A stretch of 64,000 nt of DNA from Acinetobacter nosocomialis (GTDB lineage Bacteria; Pseudomonadota; Gammaproteobacteria; Pseudomonadales; Moraxellaceae), in the NCBI GenBank assembly GCA_025736915.1, contig CP107049.1, forward strand, positions 1,860,001 through 1,924,000. Direction: 5' to 3'. A program made the position numbers and the translations under genes. Numbering within the stretch: position 1 is the stretch's first letter; the number at the start of each line of letters is the position of its first letter. The notes below the pieces were generated by a model. That model did no database searches and was not told the origin of the DNA. It saw nothing but the letters and a program-made list of their open reading frames with translations. Positions 29,994 to 40,079 of the stretch are shown piece by piece.

Positions 29994-30057
29994 TTTAATC
30001 TCCAATCCTTGAGGAAATTTAGTTGGATTCGGCCACTCCATGTGACCGTTTTATCAA

Positions 30058-31596
30058 TCACACTTCAGATAAACTAGGGAGCAGTTTTGGAATGAGTAAC
30101 TTGTTTAGGCAACCACTCGCAAGCAATTCGCTAGCTTGTTCGATATCCGGAGCAAAGAAACGATCTTCGCTGTAGTAAGGAACTTGATCGCGCAAGATTT
30201 TACGAGCTTGTTCAAGTTTAGGCGAGCTTTTTAAACCTTCACGGAAGTCTAAACCCTGACAAGCGCCTAACCATTCAACAGCTAAAATGCCACGAACGTT
30301 GTCAGCCATGTACCAAAGACGCTTACCGGCATTCGGCGCCATCGATACGTGGTCTTCCTGATTGGCAGAAGTTGGTAAACTATCAACACTTGCAGGATGT
30401 GCAAGTGCTTTATTATCGCTCGCAAGTGCAGCAGCTGTCACTTGTGCAATCATAAAGCCTGAGTTAACACCGCCATTTGCAACCAAGAATGGTGGAAGTT
30501 GTGACATGTGGCGGTCCATCATCATCGAAATACGACGTTCTGACAGTGAGCCAATTTCAGCGATCGCTAATGCTAAATTATCTGCCGCCATTGCAACAGG
30601 TTCTGCATGGAAGTTACCACCAGAAATCACGTCACCTTGTTCAGCAAAAACAAGCGGGTTATCCGATACAGCATTTGCTTCAATTTCTAATACTTCAGCA
30701 GCCTGACGGATTTGGGTTAAACATGCCCCCATCACCTGTGGTTGGCAACGTAAAGAGTACGGGTCTTGAACTTTGCTACAGTCTTCATGTGAATGTGCAA
30801 TTTCACTTGAGTCTGTTAATAGGTCACGATAAGCCGCAGCTACATCAATTTGACCACGTTGGCCGCGTACTTCGTGAATACGCGCATCGAATGGTGCACG
30901 TGAACCCAACATTGCTTCAACACTTAAGCCACCACAAACCGTTGCAGCAGCAAATAAGTCTTCAGCTTCAAACAAGCCACGTAATGCATAAGCAGTTGAC
31001 ACTTGTGTACCGTTTAAAAGTGCCAAACCTTCTTTAGCAGCTAAAGAAATCGGTTCTAAACCTGCAACTTTTAAAGCTTCAACAGCTGGTAACCATTCAC
31101 CCTTATAACGCGCCTTACCTTCACCAAGTAACACTAAAGACATGTGTGCAAGTGGTGCCAAGTCACCTGAAGCACCTACTGAACCTTTTAGTGGAATGTG
31201 TGGGTAAACTTCGGCATTAATTAAAGCCAACAAAGCATCAATTACTTTACGACGAATACCAGAGAAGCCACGCGCCAAGCTGTTTGCTTTTAATAGAATA
31301 ATTAAACGAACCATTGCATCATCAAGTGCTTCACCTACACCAGCTGCATGCGAAAGAACCAATGAACGTTGTAACTTTTCTAAATCTTCAGGAGCGATTT
31401 TGGTTGACGCGAGTAAGCCAAAGCCTGTGTTAATACCGTAAGCTGTACGACCTTCATTTACAATTTTCTCAACGCAAGCCACGCTTGCATCAATTGCAGA
31501 TGAAGCACTTTCATCCAATTTCACTTTGATCGGGTTGAGGTATGCTTGACGTAAATCGGCTAAGGTCAGTTTTCCCGGTTGGATAAGTAATTCCAT
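30058..31596 (-). CDS. hutH: Histidine ammonia-lyase
   Basis: Deaminates histidine to urocanate, first step of the hut pathway. The MIO prosthetic group forms from Ala142-Ser143-Gly144 in [15 protein letters not shown] near residue 57, NPLVF and QEDHVSM are other family signatures. The length of 512 aa is normal. AGGAAG precedes the ATG. Published work on A. baumannii links HutH to release of zinc from histidine pools during zinc starvation, which matches the zigA neighbourhood. Confidence 0.97.
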   Translation of the reverse strand: MELLIQPGKLTLADLRQAYLNPIKVKLDESASSAIDASVACVEKIVNEGRTAYGINTGFGLLASTKIAPEDLEKLQRSLVLSHAAGVGEALDDAMVRLIILLKANSLARGFSGIRRKVIDALLALINAEVYPHIPLKGSVGASGDLAPLAHMSLVLLGEGKARYKGEWLPAVEALKVAGLEPISLAAKEGLALLNGTQVSTAYALRGLFEAEDLFAAATVCGGLSVEAMLGSRAPFDARIHEVRGQRGQIDVAAAYRDLLTDSSEIAHSHEDCSKVQDPYSLRCQPQVMGACLTQIRQAAEVLEIEANAVSDNPLVFAEQGDVISGGNFHAEPVAMAADNLALAIAEIGSLSERRISMMMDRHMSQLPPFLVANGGVNSGFMIAQVTAAALASDNKALAHPASVDSLPTSANQEDHVSMAPNAGKRLWYMADNVRGILAVEWLGACQGLDFREGLKSSPKLEQARKILRDQVPYYSEDRFFAPDIEQASELLASGCLNKLLIPKLLPSLSEV

Positions 31597-31634
31597 GTTG
31601 GCTTCCTAATTTTTTGCACTATATTCTGCTGAGA

Positions 31635-31664
31635 CGGTGCTTTTCACAATTGCAAAAAGCACCG
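31635..31664 (-). other. Intercistronic hairpin hutU/hutH
   Basis: Perfect 10-bp inverted repeat CGGTGCTTTT/AAAAGCACCG with about 10 loop bases between hutU and hutH. On the minus strand no T tract follows the stem, so full termination is not expected. An attenuating or stabilising role is inferred. Confidence 0.6.
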
Positions 31665-31683
31665 CTAGTTCTTCCATGTATTT

Positions 31684-33360
31684 TTATTGCGTGATCATTG
31701 GCAAGTGTAAGCCTTGCTCTTTCGCACAGTTAATCGCAATTTCATAACCTGCATCGGCATGACGCATAACACCTGTTGCAGGGTCATTGGTCAGTACGCG
31801 AGCAATACGTGCAGCCGCTTCATCTGTACCATCACACACAATCACAACGCCTGAGTGTTGAGAGAAGCCCATACCTACACCACCACCGTGGTGTAAAGAC
31901 ACCCAAGTTGCGCCGCCTGCTGTATTTAACAACGCATTTAATAAAGGCCAGTCTGATACTGCGTCTGAGCCGTCTTGCATTGCTTCAGTTTCACGGTTTG
32001 GACTTGCAACTGAACCTGAGTCTAAATGGTCACGACCAATCACAACTGGTGCAGACAATTCACCGCTACGAACCATTTCGTTAAATGCCAAACCAAGTTT
32101 TGCACGTAAACCTAAGCCAACCCAGCAAATACGCGCTGGTAAGCCTTGGAAGCTAATGCGTTCACGCGCCATGTCTAACCAGTGATGTAAATGCTCATCA
32201 TCAGGAATTAATTCTTTAACTTTGGCATCTGTTTTATAAATATCTTCTGGGTCACCAGAAAGTGCTGCCCAACGGAATGGACCAATACCACGGCAGAACA
32301 ATGGACGGATGTAAGCAGGTACGAAGCCTGGGAAATCAAAAGCGTTTGCTACGCCTTCATCTTTCGCCATTTGACGGATGTTATTACCATAGTCAAATGT
32401 TGGAACACCCATTTTTTGGAAATCAAGCATCGCTTGTACGTGCTTCGCCATCGACTGTTTTGCAGCTTTTACCACAGCTTCTGGTTCAGTTTTCGCACGT
32501 TCACGATATTCGTCCCAAGTCCAACCTACTGGTAAGTAGCCATTAAGTGGATCGTGTGCACTTGTTTGGTCAGTCACCATGTCTGGACGTACACCACGGC
32601 GAACAAGCTCAGGTAAAATTTCAGCAGCGTTACCATGAAGCGCAATTGAAATTGCTTTACCTTCTTTTGTATAGCGGTCAATACGCGCTAAAGCGTCGTC
32701 TAAATCAGTTGCTTGTTCGTCTACATAACGGGTACGTAAACGGAAATCGATACTTGCTTGTTGGCATTCGATGTTTAAAGAACATGCACCTGCAAGTGTT
32801 GCAGCTAGAGGCTGAGCACCACCCATACCACCTAAACCAGCAGTAAGCACCCAACGACCTTTTAAGTCACCGTTGTAGTGTTGGCGGCCTGCTTCAACGA
32901 AAGTTTCATAAGTACCTTGTACAATGCCTTGGCTACCAATGTAGATCCATGAACCTGCTGTCATTTGACCGTACATTGCAAGTGCTTTTGCATCTAACTC
33001 GTTGAAGTGTTCCCAGTTTGCCCAGTGTGGTACAAGGTTTGAGTTTGCAATTAAAACGCGTGGCGCATCTTTATGAGTTTTAAACACACCAACTGGTTTG
33101 CCTGATTGAACCAATAAAGTTTCGTCAGTTTCAAGATTTTTTAACGTATCTACAATTTTGTCGAAACATTCCCAGTTTCGTGCTGCACGACCAATACCAC
33201 CGTATACAACTAACTCTTTCGGGTTTTCTGCAACGTCCGGATCAAGGTTATTCATCAACATACGTAATGGGGCTTCAGTTAACCAACTCTTAGCCGTTAA
33301 TTCAGTGCCGCGTGGTGCACGAATTTCTACATCACGAAATTTTGTTGTCGTTGTTGTCAC
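31684..33360 (-). CDS. hutU: Urocanate hydratase
   Basis: NAD-dependent enzyme hydrating urocanate to imidazolonepropionate. Family motifs include [31 protein letters not shown], the catalytic Cys region [11 protein letters not shown], and [13 protein letters not shown]. The length of 558 aa is typical. The start is GTG with a strong GGAAGGAG site seven bases upstream. First gene of hutUHTIG, with a HutC-type operator 75 bases upstream. Confidence 0.97.
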   Translation of the reverse strand: MTTTTTKFRDVEIRAPRGTELTAKSWLTEAPLRMLMNNLDPDVAENPKELVVYGGIGRAARNWECFDKIVDTLKNLETDETLLVQSGKPVGVFKTHKDAPRVLIANSNLVPHWANWEHFNELDAKALAMYGQMTAGSWIYIGSQGIVQGTYETFVEAGRQHYNGDLKGRWVLTAGLGGMGGAQPLAATLAGACSLNIECQQASIDFRLRTRYVDEQATDLDDALARIDRYTKEGKAISIALHGNAAEILPELVRRGVRPDMVTDQTSAHDPLNGYLPVGWTWDEYRERAKTEPEAVVKAAKQSMAKHVQAMLDFQKMGVPTFDYGNNIRQMAKDEGVANAFDFPGFVPAYIRPLFCRGIGPFRWAALSGDPEDIYKTDAKVKELIPDDEHLHHWLDMARERISFQGLPARICWVGLGLRAKLGLAFNEMVRSGELSAPVVIGRDHLDSGSVASPNRETEAMQDGSDAVSDWPLLNALLNTAGGATWVSLHHGGGVGMGFSQHSGVVIVCDGTDEAAARIARVLTNDPATGVMRHADAGYEIAINCAKEQGLHLPMITQ

Positions 33361-33434
33361 AGTCGGACTCCTTCCTTTGAGCTTACATCAGCAGAACATC
33401 ACTTGTCTCTGCATTTGTATAGTAATGTATTAAC

Positions 33435-33446
33435 TTGTATATACAT
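33435..33446. promoter_or_regulatory. HutC-type operator upstream of hutU
   Basis: TTGTATATACAT, a near-perfect dyad of the TGTATATACA class bound by GntR/HutC repressors. The identical sequence in reverse orientation lies upstream of hutC. Confidence 0.7.
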
Positions 33447-33553
33447 CCATATACTACACAAATATTTTTCGGCGTGAAGAGGGTGACTCATATTTTTTTA
33501 AAAAAAATGAATAAGCTTATGAATTAAATTAATTTATTTTTTATTTTAGGCAT

Positions 33554-33582
33554 AAAAAAAGCACATATCCACCAACAAGACA
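33554..33582 (-). terminator. Intrinsic terminator of hutCD
   Basis: AAAAGCACAT/ATGTGCTTTT around a short loop, followed by A/T runs. It lies 31 bases after hutD on the minus strand, so hutCD and hutUHTIG are separate units. Confidence 0.8.
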
Positions 33583-33612
33583 TGTGCTTTTCAAATCGTA
33601 AATGATATCTTT

Positions 33613-34188
33613 TTATCGTTGAATTAACTCAATAACATAGCAGCTTTTGAGTTGTTTTTTGGGAAAACTGATCGATGTCACACCAGCATTTCTCTCAATT
33701 TTTAACGTCTCGTGAGCAGCAAGCTGAAAGAGATCACCCTCAACGCTTACCTGTGTTTCACCACCCTGATTAAAAATGAAAATCAGATCTGCCGAGCTTA
33801 TAAATGTCTGCTCCGCTGCATCATTCAACCACTGAAAACGGGCATGAAACTTTGCAGGATCATAAATTAAATTTAAATCTCGAATTGCACCTTCTACAAG
33901 TTCACTTTGAACCTGACTCTCACCATGAAAAGCAAAAATATCGCCTTGGTTCAGCGTTTTGGCAGGAAGGTCATCGACATGCAGTACCATGCCCTGTCCA
34001 TCAAGTACGCTAATAATGCGCTGCTTATTGGGAAATAACGAAAACGGCCCAGAAGTAGTCACATCAGCCATGGAAATGCGCCATTCAAAGTCGGCTTCAC
34101 CTTGGCTTCGAGCAATTTCTAAAGTGAAACCCGCACCGTTTTTCCAAAGCATTTTTGTATATTGATCGGCCCTGATCAATTCAATCAT
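33613..34188 (-). CDS. hutD: HutD family protein
   Basis: 191-residue cupin-fold protein of the HutD family. It is thought in Pseudomonas to set an upper limit on hut operon expression. MLWKNGAGFT, FEWRISMADV and GPFSLFP are the family's N-terminal signatures. The start overlaps the hutC stop by 4 bases (ATGA), so translation is coupled to the repressor gene. Confidence 0.85.
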   Translation of the reverse strand: MIELIRADQYTKMLWKNGAGFTLEIARSQGEADFEWRISMADVTTSGPFSLFPNKQRIISVLDGQGMVLHVDDLPAKTLNQGDIFAFHGESQVQSELVEGAIRDLNLIYDPAKFHARFQWLNDAAEQTFISSADLIFIFNQGGETQVSVEGDLFQLAAHETLKIERNAGVTSISFPKKQLKSCYVIELIQR

Positions 34189-34937
34189 GGGTTAAATTTC
34201 CCTTCAAGATAATAGCGGCTACCCGGATAAATCAAACGCGCACTTGAAATGAGTTGTTTGTTTGACCATGTACGGCGACGGATCAGTAAACAAGGCTCAG
34301 CTTTAGTAATTTTCAACCACTTACACTCTTGCGGAGATGCTAAAACTGCCTCGACAATGTGCTCACCTTCTGAGACAGGAGCTTTTGCCATGAGGTAAGC
34401 ATTCGGCGTAATCGTTTTAAAATCTTGTTGTAGATAATCTGGTATCAGTGCTGCATCGACTAAACGATCTTCGACCTGAACAGGTACATCATTTTCATAA
34501 TGCACAATAATCGAGTGAAATAATCTTTGCCCTTCACGAGTCTGCATTAACACGCTTTGCTCTGCATTTGCATAAATTTGTTCTAAGACTAAAACTTCAG
34601 CGTGGTGCTTATGGTTTCGTGCAATAATCTCATCGGCGATATTATTAATTTGAAAAAGTGCAGTTCGGCCTTGCCCTTCCGCAACGAAAGAACCAACGCC
34701 TTGAATTCGAACCAGTAGGCCCTCAGTCGTTAACTCACGAAGCGCACGGTTTACCGTCATACGGCTACAGCCGAGTTGATTAACCAGTTCACTTTCCGAA
34801 GGAATTTTTTTATTTACAGCCCAAGAACCTTCATAAATCTTTTGTGAAATCAGCTGTTTTACGCGTTGGTATAAAGGAACTGGACTATCAGCTTCAATCG
34901 AAAGCTCAGCATGTTCTTGTTTTGATGTTCTGGGCAT
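34185..34937 (-). CDS. hutC: Histidine utilization repressor
   Basis: GntR-family regulator. The N-terminal winged helix (about residues 15-85; KIPSESELVNQLGCSRMTVNRALRELTTEG as separate helices) is followed by a UTRA effector domain (about 95-245) that would bind urocanate. The length of 250 aa is normal. The operator 53 bases upstream implies autoregulation. Co-transcribed with hutD. Confidence 0.93.
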   Translation of the reverse strand: MPRTSKQEHAELSIEADSPVPLYQRVKQLISQKIYEGSWAVNKKIPSESELVNQLGCSRMTVNRALRELTTEGLLVRIQGVGSFVAEGQGRTALFQINNIADEIIARNHKHHAEVLVLEQIYANAEQSVLMQTREGQRLFHSIIVHYENDVPVQVEDRLVDAALIPDYLQQDFKTITPNAYLMAKAPVSEGEHIVEAVLASPQECKWLKITKAEPCLLIRRRTWSNKQLISSARLIYPGSRYYLEGKFNP

Positions 34938-35290
34938 AACAAATACTCAAAAAAGGCGGCAGGCAAAAAGGTATTTTAGTTGACATGCTATGTATATACA
35001 ACCACATACAACATGTTAATTGATGAATTAAATAGATTTTAAAAAGTTTAAAAAATAAACATAGCTCAATAAGAGCTAATTTAAAGTTTTATGTAGAAAA
35101 ATTCAAATATATAAATGCTTTATAAATATTTATTTAATAATTATTTCTGCTATGCCTGTACTCAATTCAAAGAAGCAAAAATGTAGTCTTTTTTAGTTTA
35201 CGAAATGCTGCTTAAAATTTTTATTTAAAATAACTGATCAATAGTATTCTTCTGCCAGACAGTATATTAATAAAGCTGGAAGCAGATCGA
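34938..35290. other. Intergenic region hutC / acyltransferase
   Basis: 353 AT-rich bases between divergent genes. Besides the HutC-type operator at 34990-35001, a second TGTATG-like half-site is suggested at 35003-35012 but is not convincing. No ORF. Confidence 0.4.
34990..35001. promoter_or_regulatory. HutC-type operator upstream of hutC
   Basis: ATGTATATACAA, the exact reverse complement of the site upstream of hutU. Two identical 12-base dyads before the two hut transcription units support direct HutC control of both. Confidence 0.7.
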
Positions 35291-36403
35291 ATGCGTAATT
35301 ATAAAATAGATATTCTGCGTGGAATGTCTATCCTGTTGGTTCTTTTACATCATTTTAATATTCCTTATAAGCTTAAAGATACATGGTTAGGTTTTGATTT
35401 TTTAGGTGAAGCATTTAGTACTCTCATCGCAAGAAATGGAAATTATGGCGTCACCATGTTTTTTGTGATTTCAGGTTTTTTAATTACCCATCACACGTTA
35501 AAACGAGACAAACAGTTTTCCGCAATTAACCTCAAGCATTTTTATATCCGACGGGCAGCACGTATTTTACCGTGTCTGATATTACTCATTTTAGGGGTCA
35601 GCATACTTGGTTCATTTGACTTAAAACCCTTTATGAACCAAGCCCCCAATGGCATTGAGGTTTCCTATCCCTTAACCATATTTGCAGCTTTAACCTTCTG
35701 GATGAATATCCTGATTATTAAATTTGGTTGGGTAAACTACGCTTTGGGCGTGTTATGGTCGCTCTCTGTAGAAGAAGTTTTTTACTTTGTTTTTCCATTA
35801 TTGTGCCTGTTCACGCGTAGTAATAAGGTCTTTATTGCTGTACTTGTTGGAGTAATTTTATACGGGCCTTATTTTAGGTCTCTGCATTTTGGAGAAGAAA
35901 GCGGCGCCTATTTATATCATTATTTTTCAAGTTTTGATGGCATAGCGATTGGCTGTTTAACGGCGATTTTTTCTCATACATATCGACCAAACTGGACTTA
36001 TAAAAAACCTTTTTGTTGGTTGCTTATTTTGAGCATGACCGCGCTATATTTATATGCGCCAATTAAAGAAGTCAGCACATGGGGTATTAGCTTATTTGCT
36101 CTTGCCACAGGCTTACTCATTTTGTGTTTTCAGCATCCTTCCGAAACACAGGCGCATAACTCATTGACTAAAGTGATGGTCTGGTTAGGGCAAAGAAGTT
36201 ATGAGACTTATTTGTTTCATCTGGTTGTGCTGGGTCTTATGAAAGTTGCTTTTGTTCCAGCTCAAACCGATGCTAGCATCAAAATTATGCTTTTAATTGG
36301 CTATCTGATTCTGACCTTTATTATCAGCGCAGCGATTGAAAAATATTATTCGACACCGCTTAACAGCTACATTCGAAAGATTTTCATTAAAGATAAATCA
36401 TAA
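35291..36403 (+). CDS. Acyltransferase 3 family membrane protein
   Basis: OafA/YrhL-like integral membrane O-acyltransferase, about ten hydrophobic segments. The signature N-terminus IDILRGMSILLVLLHH carries the conserved arginine and histidine; FFVISGFLI and RRAARI follow. Such enzymes acetylate polysaccharides or lipids at the inner membrane; the acceptor is unknown. GGAAG precedes the ATG. It sits alone between hutC and zigA, on the opposite strand from the surrounding genes and without a link to histidine or zinc functions. Confidence 0.85.
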   Translation: MRNYKIDILRGMSILLVLLHHFNIPYKLKDTWLGFDFLGEAFSTLIARNGNYGVTMFFVISGFLITHHTLKRDKQFSAINLKHFYIRRAARILPCLILLILGVSILGSFDLKPFMNQAPNGIEVSYPLTIFAALTFWMNILIIKFGWVNYALGVLWSLSVEEVFYFVFPLLCLFTRSNKVFIAVLVGVILYGPYFRSLHFGEESGAYLYHYFSSFDGIAIGCLTAIFSHTYRPNWTYKKPFCWLLILSMTALYLYAPIKEVSTWGISLFALATGLLILCFQHPSETQAHNSLTKVMVWLGQRSYETYLFHLVVLGLMKVAFVPAQTDASIKIMLLIGYLILTFIISAAIEKYYSTPLNSYIRKIFIKDKS

Positions 36404-36404
36404 A

Positions 36405-36435
36405 AATAAGCCCCTTTAAAATAGGGGCTTTATTT
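36405..36435 (+). terminator. Bidirectional terminator
   Basis: AAGCCCCT/AGGGGCTT with a 7-base loop and T-rich flanks, between the convergent acyltransferase gene and zigA. Confidence 0.85.
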
Positions 36436-36437
36436 TA

Positions 36438-37667
36438 TTAAGCAATCAACATAGTTTCATCATCTTGCTTAAAAGGGTTCGACCAGTTCTGCCAAGCTTG
36501 TGGTCCTAAAGCCATTTCTTCATAACTTAACAGGCAACGGTCTAAGCGTTGTATTAAAGCTTGCTCATCCATTTGCATACCAATTAACACCAGTTCCTGA
36601 CGCGCATCACCTGTGCGTGCATCCCAGTTTTTCTTAATTTCTTCAATACTGGCAAGGTCACTCGGCCAATCTTCTTCTGCAACGGCCGCCCACCAATAAC
36701 CTGCTAGGCCATGTCGAGCCATTGCTCCCGCTTGTGACCATGAATAAGCCAATGTCGGTTCAGCAGCCAACCAGAAAAAGCCTTTAGAACGCACGACTCC
36801 CGGCCATTCAGCCTGTACCAAATCATAAAAACGCTCTGGATGGAAAGGTCGGCGCGCGCGGTAAACAAAGCTACTAATGCCATACTCTTCAGTCTCTGGC
36901 GTATGCTCCCCACGTAACTCTTTTAACCAGCCCGGTGCTTGTGCAGCTTCATCAAAGTCAAATAACTGTGTATTTAAAATTTTATCTAAAGCGATCTTTC
37001 CAAATTGAGCAATTTCAATTCGAGCACGCGGGTTTAACGTTTTTAAAATGGCGATAAGCTGATCTTGCTGAGCCTGATCAATCAAATCAATTTTATTCAG
37101 TACAATCACATCACAAAACTCAATCTGATCGATAAGAAGGTCAACCACAGTTCTCTCATCTTGCTCGCCTAATGATTCGCCGCGTTGTTGCAGGGAGTCA
37201 ACTGAACTGTAGTCCTTAAGAAAGTTAAAAGCATCGACTACCGTAACCATAGTGTCGAGTCGAGCAAACTCATTGAGTGAGTTTCCATCTTCATCTTCAA
37301 AAGTAAAAGTTTCTGCCACAGGTAAAGGTTCTGAAATGCCTGTTGACTCAATCACCAATTGGTCAAAGCGCCCTTCATCGGCTAAGCGTCTCACCTCAAC
37401 CAATAAATCTTCTCGTAGCGTACAGCAGATACAGCCATTGCTCATTTCAACCAGTTTTTCATCAGTTCTAGAAAGCTCCGCCCCACCTTCGCGTACTAAT
37501 GCCGCATCAATGTTTACCTCAGACATATCATTAACAATCACGGCAATACGGCGGCCTTCGCGATTATTTAAAATATGGTTGAGTAAGGTGGTCTTTCCTG
37601 CACCCAAAAAGCCCGATAAAACAGTGACGGGAAGCTTGGCAAATGAGTTGGCGATTGCAGTGCGCAT
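36438..37667 (-). CDS. zigA: Zinc-responsive GTPase metallochaperone ZigA (COG0523)
   Basis: G3E-family GTPase with Walker [10 protein letters not shown] (residues 19-27), the metal-binding GCICC motif (78-82), NKID, and a C-terminal CobW_C domain. In A. baumannii ZigA is described as a zinc-starvation chaperone working with the hut pathway; the locus arrangement here is the same. 409 aa from the ATG at 37667, which has AAGAGA upstream; the frame is open to an ATG at 37703. A Zur box lies at 37762-37776, so induction under zinc limitation is expected. Confidence 0.9.
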   Translation of the reverse strand: MRTAIANSFAKLPVTVLSGFLGAGKTTLLNHILNNREGRRIAVIVNDMSEVNIDAALVREGGAELSRTDEKLVEMSNGCICCTLREDLLVEVRRLADEGRFDQLVIESTGISEPLPVAETFTFEDEDGNSLNEFARLDTMVTVVDAFNFLKDYSSVDSLQQRGESLGEQDERTVVDLLIDQIEFCDVIVLNKIDLIDQAQQDQLIAILKTLNPRARIEIAQFGKIALDKILNTQLFDFDEAAQAPGWLKELRGEHTPETEEYGISSFVYRARRPFHPERFYDLVQAEWPGVVRSKGFFWLAAEPTLAYSWSQAGAMARHGLAGYWWAAVAEEDWPSDLASIEEIKKNWDARTGDARQELVLIGMQMDEQALIQRLDRCLLSYEEMALGPQAWQNWSNPFKQDDETMLIA

Positions 37668-37761
37668 GGCTTGATCTCTTTGAATAATATTTAAACTGAT
37701 CATGGCTGGCCATTTAAGTATGGCCAGATCACAGGCGTAATCTATTTCTAAACCATAATAA

Positions 37762-37776
37762 TGTTATGTTATAACA
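37762..37776. promoter_or_regulatory. Zur box upstream of zigA
   Basis: TGTTATGTTATAACA matches the Zur consensus TGTTATAnTATAACA at all defined positions but one, and lies inside the perfect 18-base palindrome 37763-37780 extended by one base. Located 95 bases before the chosen zigA start. Confidence 0.75.
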
Positions 37777-37851
37777 TAACTATTGATCAAGTTTTTATTC
37801 CAGTTTTATTCAAGCCAATTCATTTAGTCTTTGAAAAAATTGCTTTTATAG

Positions 37852-38532
37852 TCACTGACAAATCGAGGTTCTATAGTGGTGGTCAGGTCCCCATGAACGA
37901 AAGCCTTGGCTATCAATATGGATTTGTCCCGAGGCATAAACACCAAGACCCATGTTAAGTGCTTGCCCTTTGGTTTCCCAGAACTGACAAAGCTTGGTTT
38001 TGGTTTGTTGAATATTAAACTGGTCTAAATCGGTAGGCTGTTCTGGCCCAATTCGAAAATCAAGCGCTGCATTAAATACATGTCGGGAAGCATCAGCCCC
38101 ACCTGCACAGCGGTTTAAAGATAAAGCTCGATAAGCCGATGTCACTTCAAAATCGTTAATTACGCCATCGTCAACCAATGCTTTTAAAATGCTAAGCGTC
38201 GGAACAATATTGGACCAAACCTCTCTCGGCGGTACCGCATAAGGCTCCACTCCACATTTTTGCCAGTCTCGAGCTGAACGTAATAACTCATAATCTGGCA
38301 CTACATTGGCAAGTCCTTTCTGCTTAAGAAATTGCTTATAAGCCTGCACAGAATGTGCGTGATCTGCGGTTGCGATCCAAGCCACATAATCTTCGGGTTG
38401 TTGTTTTATTCTTACCACTGTTTTAGATGGCTGAGGCAAAGAATGAGGATGCTTAGAAACCGTTGGCTTAGGTGTTTGAGTCGTACACGCAGTAAGAGAA
38501 AGCAAGATTAAACCTAAATAGGAATATTTCAT
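37852..38532 (-). CDS. zrlA: Zur-regulated lipoprotein, M15-type peptidase ZrlA
   Basis: 226-residue lipoprotein: lipobox LTAC with Cys16. The C-terminal half is an M15-like (VanY/D-Ala-D-Ala carboxypeptidase-like) domain with zinc ligands H151 (SRHVF), D158 (ALDF) and H205 (QIHID), and the TSAYR...N signature. In A. baumannii ZrlA is reported as a zinc-regulated envelope peptidase. It lies next to zigA on the same strand and has its own perfect Zur box 55 bases upstream. Confidence 0.85.
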   Translation of the reverse strand: MKYSYLGLILLSLTACTTQTPKPTVSKHPHSLPQPSKTVVRIKQQPEDYVAWIATADHAHSVQAYKQFLKQKGLANVVPDYELLRSARDWQKCGVEPYAVPPREVWSNIVPTLSILKALVDDGVINDFEVTSAYRALSLNRCAGGADASRHVFNAALDFRIGPEQPTDLDQFNIQQTKTKLCQFWETKGQALNMGLGVYASGQIHIDSQGFRSWGPDHHYRTSICQ

Positions 38533-38586
38533 AAATATGTTGTTCCTCCCTAAACATCGGGAAGCCTTAGTTATTCATGCAAGAGA

Positions 38587-38601
38587 TGTTATAATATAAC
38601 A
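38587..38601. promoter_or_regulatory. Zur box upstream of zrlA
   Basis: TGTTATAATATAACA is a perfect match to the 15-base Zur core, 55 bases before the zrlA start codon. Confidence 0.85.
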
Positions 38602-38641
38602 ATTATAAAGTCCTTTAATTTCTGTTGTAAATTTTAAAAAT

Positions 38642-38671
38642 AAAAAAGGACGTATCAATACGTCCTTTTTA
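38642..38671 (-). terminator. Intrinsic terminator of aroP
   Basis: AAAAAGGACGTAT/ATACGTCCTTTTT with a minimal loop, 20 bases after the permease gene on the minus strand. Confidence 0.88.
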
Positions 38672-38690
38672 GTTTCTAACTCAGACCTGA

Positions 38691-40079
38691 TTACACATCT
38701 GCTTCTAAAGCATGTACAGGCTGCTCAGCTTTTAACTTACGGCGTTTAAATTGATAAGCCACCATTAAGCACAAAATCCAACCCGGAATCATCATCACCG
38801 CCACACGCATATCTGGTGTTAAAGACATGACAACTAAAATTCCAAGCATGAACACGATGCAAAGATAGTTGCTAAATGGATACATAAAGCTTGGGAATTT
38901 AGTGGTTTGACCTTGGCCGATCATGAATTTACGGAATTTTAAATGTGTCCATGAAATTACGACCCAGTTAATCACAATCGCTGCAACCACAAGCATCATG
39001 AGTAAACCAAATGCTTTTTCAGGGAAAATGTAATTTAACAACACACATAAAATAGTGACTGCCGCAGAAAGGATCACTGCATTCGTTGGAATACCGCGCT
39101 TATTAATACGTGCAAATAATTTTGGTGCATTTCCTTGCTGAGCAAGACCGAGCAACATACGGCTACTGCAATAGCTTGTACCGTTATAAACTGAAACTGC
39201 AGCAGTCAAAATAACGAAGTTGAGTAAAGTCGCAACGCCTTGACTGTCTAAAGAAGCAAACACCATTACAAAAGGACTGCCACCTTGTGCCATTTGATTC
39301 CAAGGGAATAATGCGAATAAAACAAGAAGCGTTGCAATATAGAAAATCAAAATACGATAGATAATCTGGTTTACCGCTTTAGGTAAGGTTTTGTCTGGGT
39401 CACGTGCTTCAGCCGCTGTAATACCGAAAAGCTCGATACCGCCAAAAGCAAAAATAATGACTGCCATGGCCATCACCAAGCCTTCAACACCAAACGGGAA
39501 GAAACCGCCTAATGCCCAAAGGTTAGAAATGCTGGCTTGTGGCCCTGCTGTACCGGTTGCAAGTAAATACGAACCGAAAGCAATCATGGCTAAAATGGCT
39601 AAGATTTTGACAATGGAAAACCAAAATTCCATTTCGCCAAAAAACTTAACATGCAATAAATTAATACCATTAATGAGAATAAAGAACGTTAGCGCGGATG
39701 CCCACGTTGGGATTTGCGGCCACCAATATTGAATATAAAGACCAATTGCACTTAACTCCGCCATACATACCAGTACGTTGAGTACCCAGTAGTTCCATCC
39801 TGACATGAAGCCTGCAAAAGGTCCCCAATATTTGTAAGCAAAATGACTAAAAGAACCACTTACTGGCTCTTCTACCACCATTTCACCGAGCTGGCGCATC
39901 ATTAAAAAAGCAATAAATCCTGCAATCGCATAACCCAAGATTACCGACGGACCTGCCAATTTAATCGATTGTGATATACCAAGAAACAGCCCTGTACCAA
40001 TCGCGCCACCCAATGCAATCAGCTGGATGTGACGATTACTCAAACCGTGTTTCAGGTTTCCTTGCTCTTGTGTTGACAT
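38691..40079 (-). CDS. aroP: Aromatic amino acid permease (AroP/PheP-like)
   Basis: Twelve-segment APC-family amino acid permease, 462 aa. Motifs GGAIGTGLFLG, GEMVVEEPVSGSF, FAFGGIELFGITAAEA and YNGTSYCSSRML. The AroP assignment rests on similarity of these motifs and on context: it is divergent from the tyrosine/phenylalanine breakdown genes, with a shared control region. D-Ala/Gly-type specificity cannot be excluded. Confidence 0.78.
   Translation of the reverse strand: MSTQEQGNLKHGLSNRHIQLIALGGAIGTGLFLGISQSIKLAGPSVILGYAIAGFIAFLMMRQLGEMVVEEPVSGSFSHFAYKYWGPFAGFMSGWNYWVLNVLVCMAELSAIGLYIQYWWPQIPTWASALTFFILINGINLLHVKFFGEMEFWFSIVKILAILAMIAFGSYLLATGTAGPQASISNLWALGGFFPFGVEGLVMAMAVIIFAFGGIELFGITAAEARDPDKTLPKAVNQIIYRILIFYIATLLVLFALFPWNQMAQGGSPFVMVFASLDSQGVATLLNFVILTAAVSVYNGTSYCSSRMLLGLAQQGNAPKLFARINKRGIPTNAVILSAAVTILCVLLNYIFPEKAFGLLMMLVVAAIVINWVVISWTHLKFRKFMIGQGQTTKFPSFMYPFSNYLCIVFMLGILVVMSLTPDMRVAVMMIPGWILCLMVAYQFKRRKLKAEQPVHALEADV

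Noticed and set aside
30477..31037. 186-codon plus-strand open frame opposite hutH
   Set aside because: Shadow of hutH: histidine/leucine/glutamine-rich composition typical of an antisense frame; no RBS.
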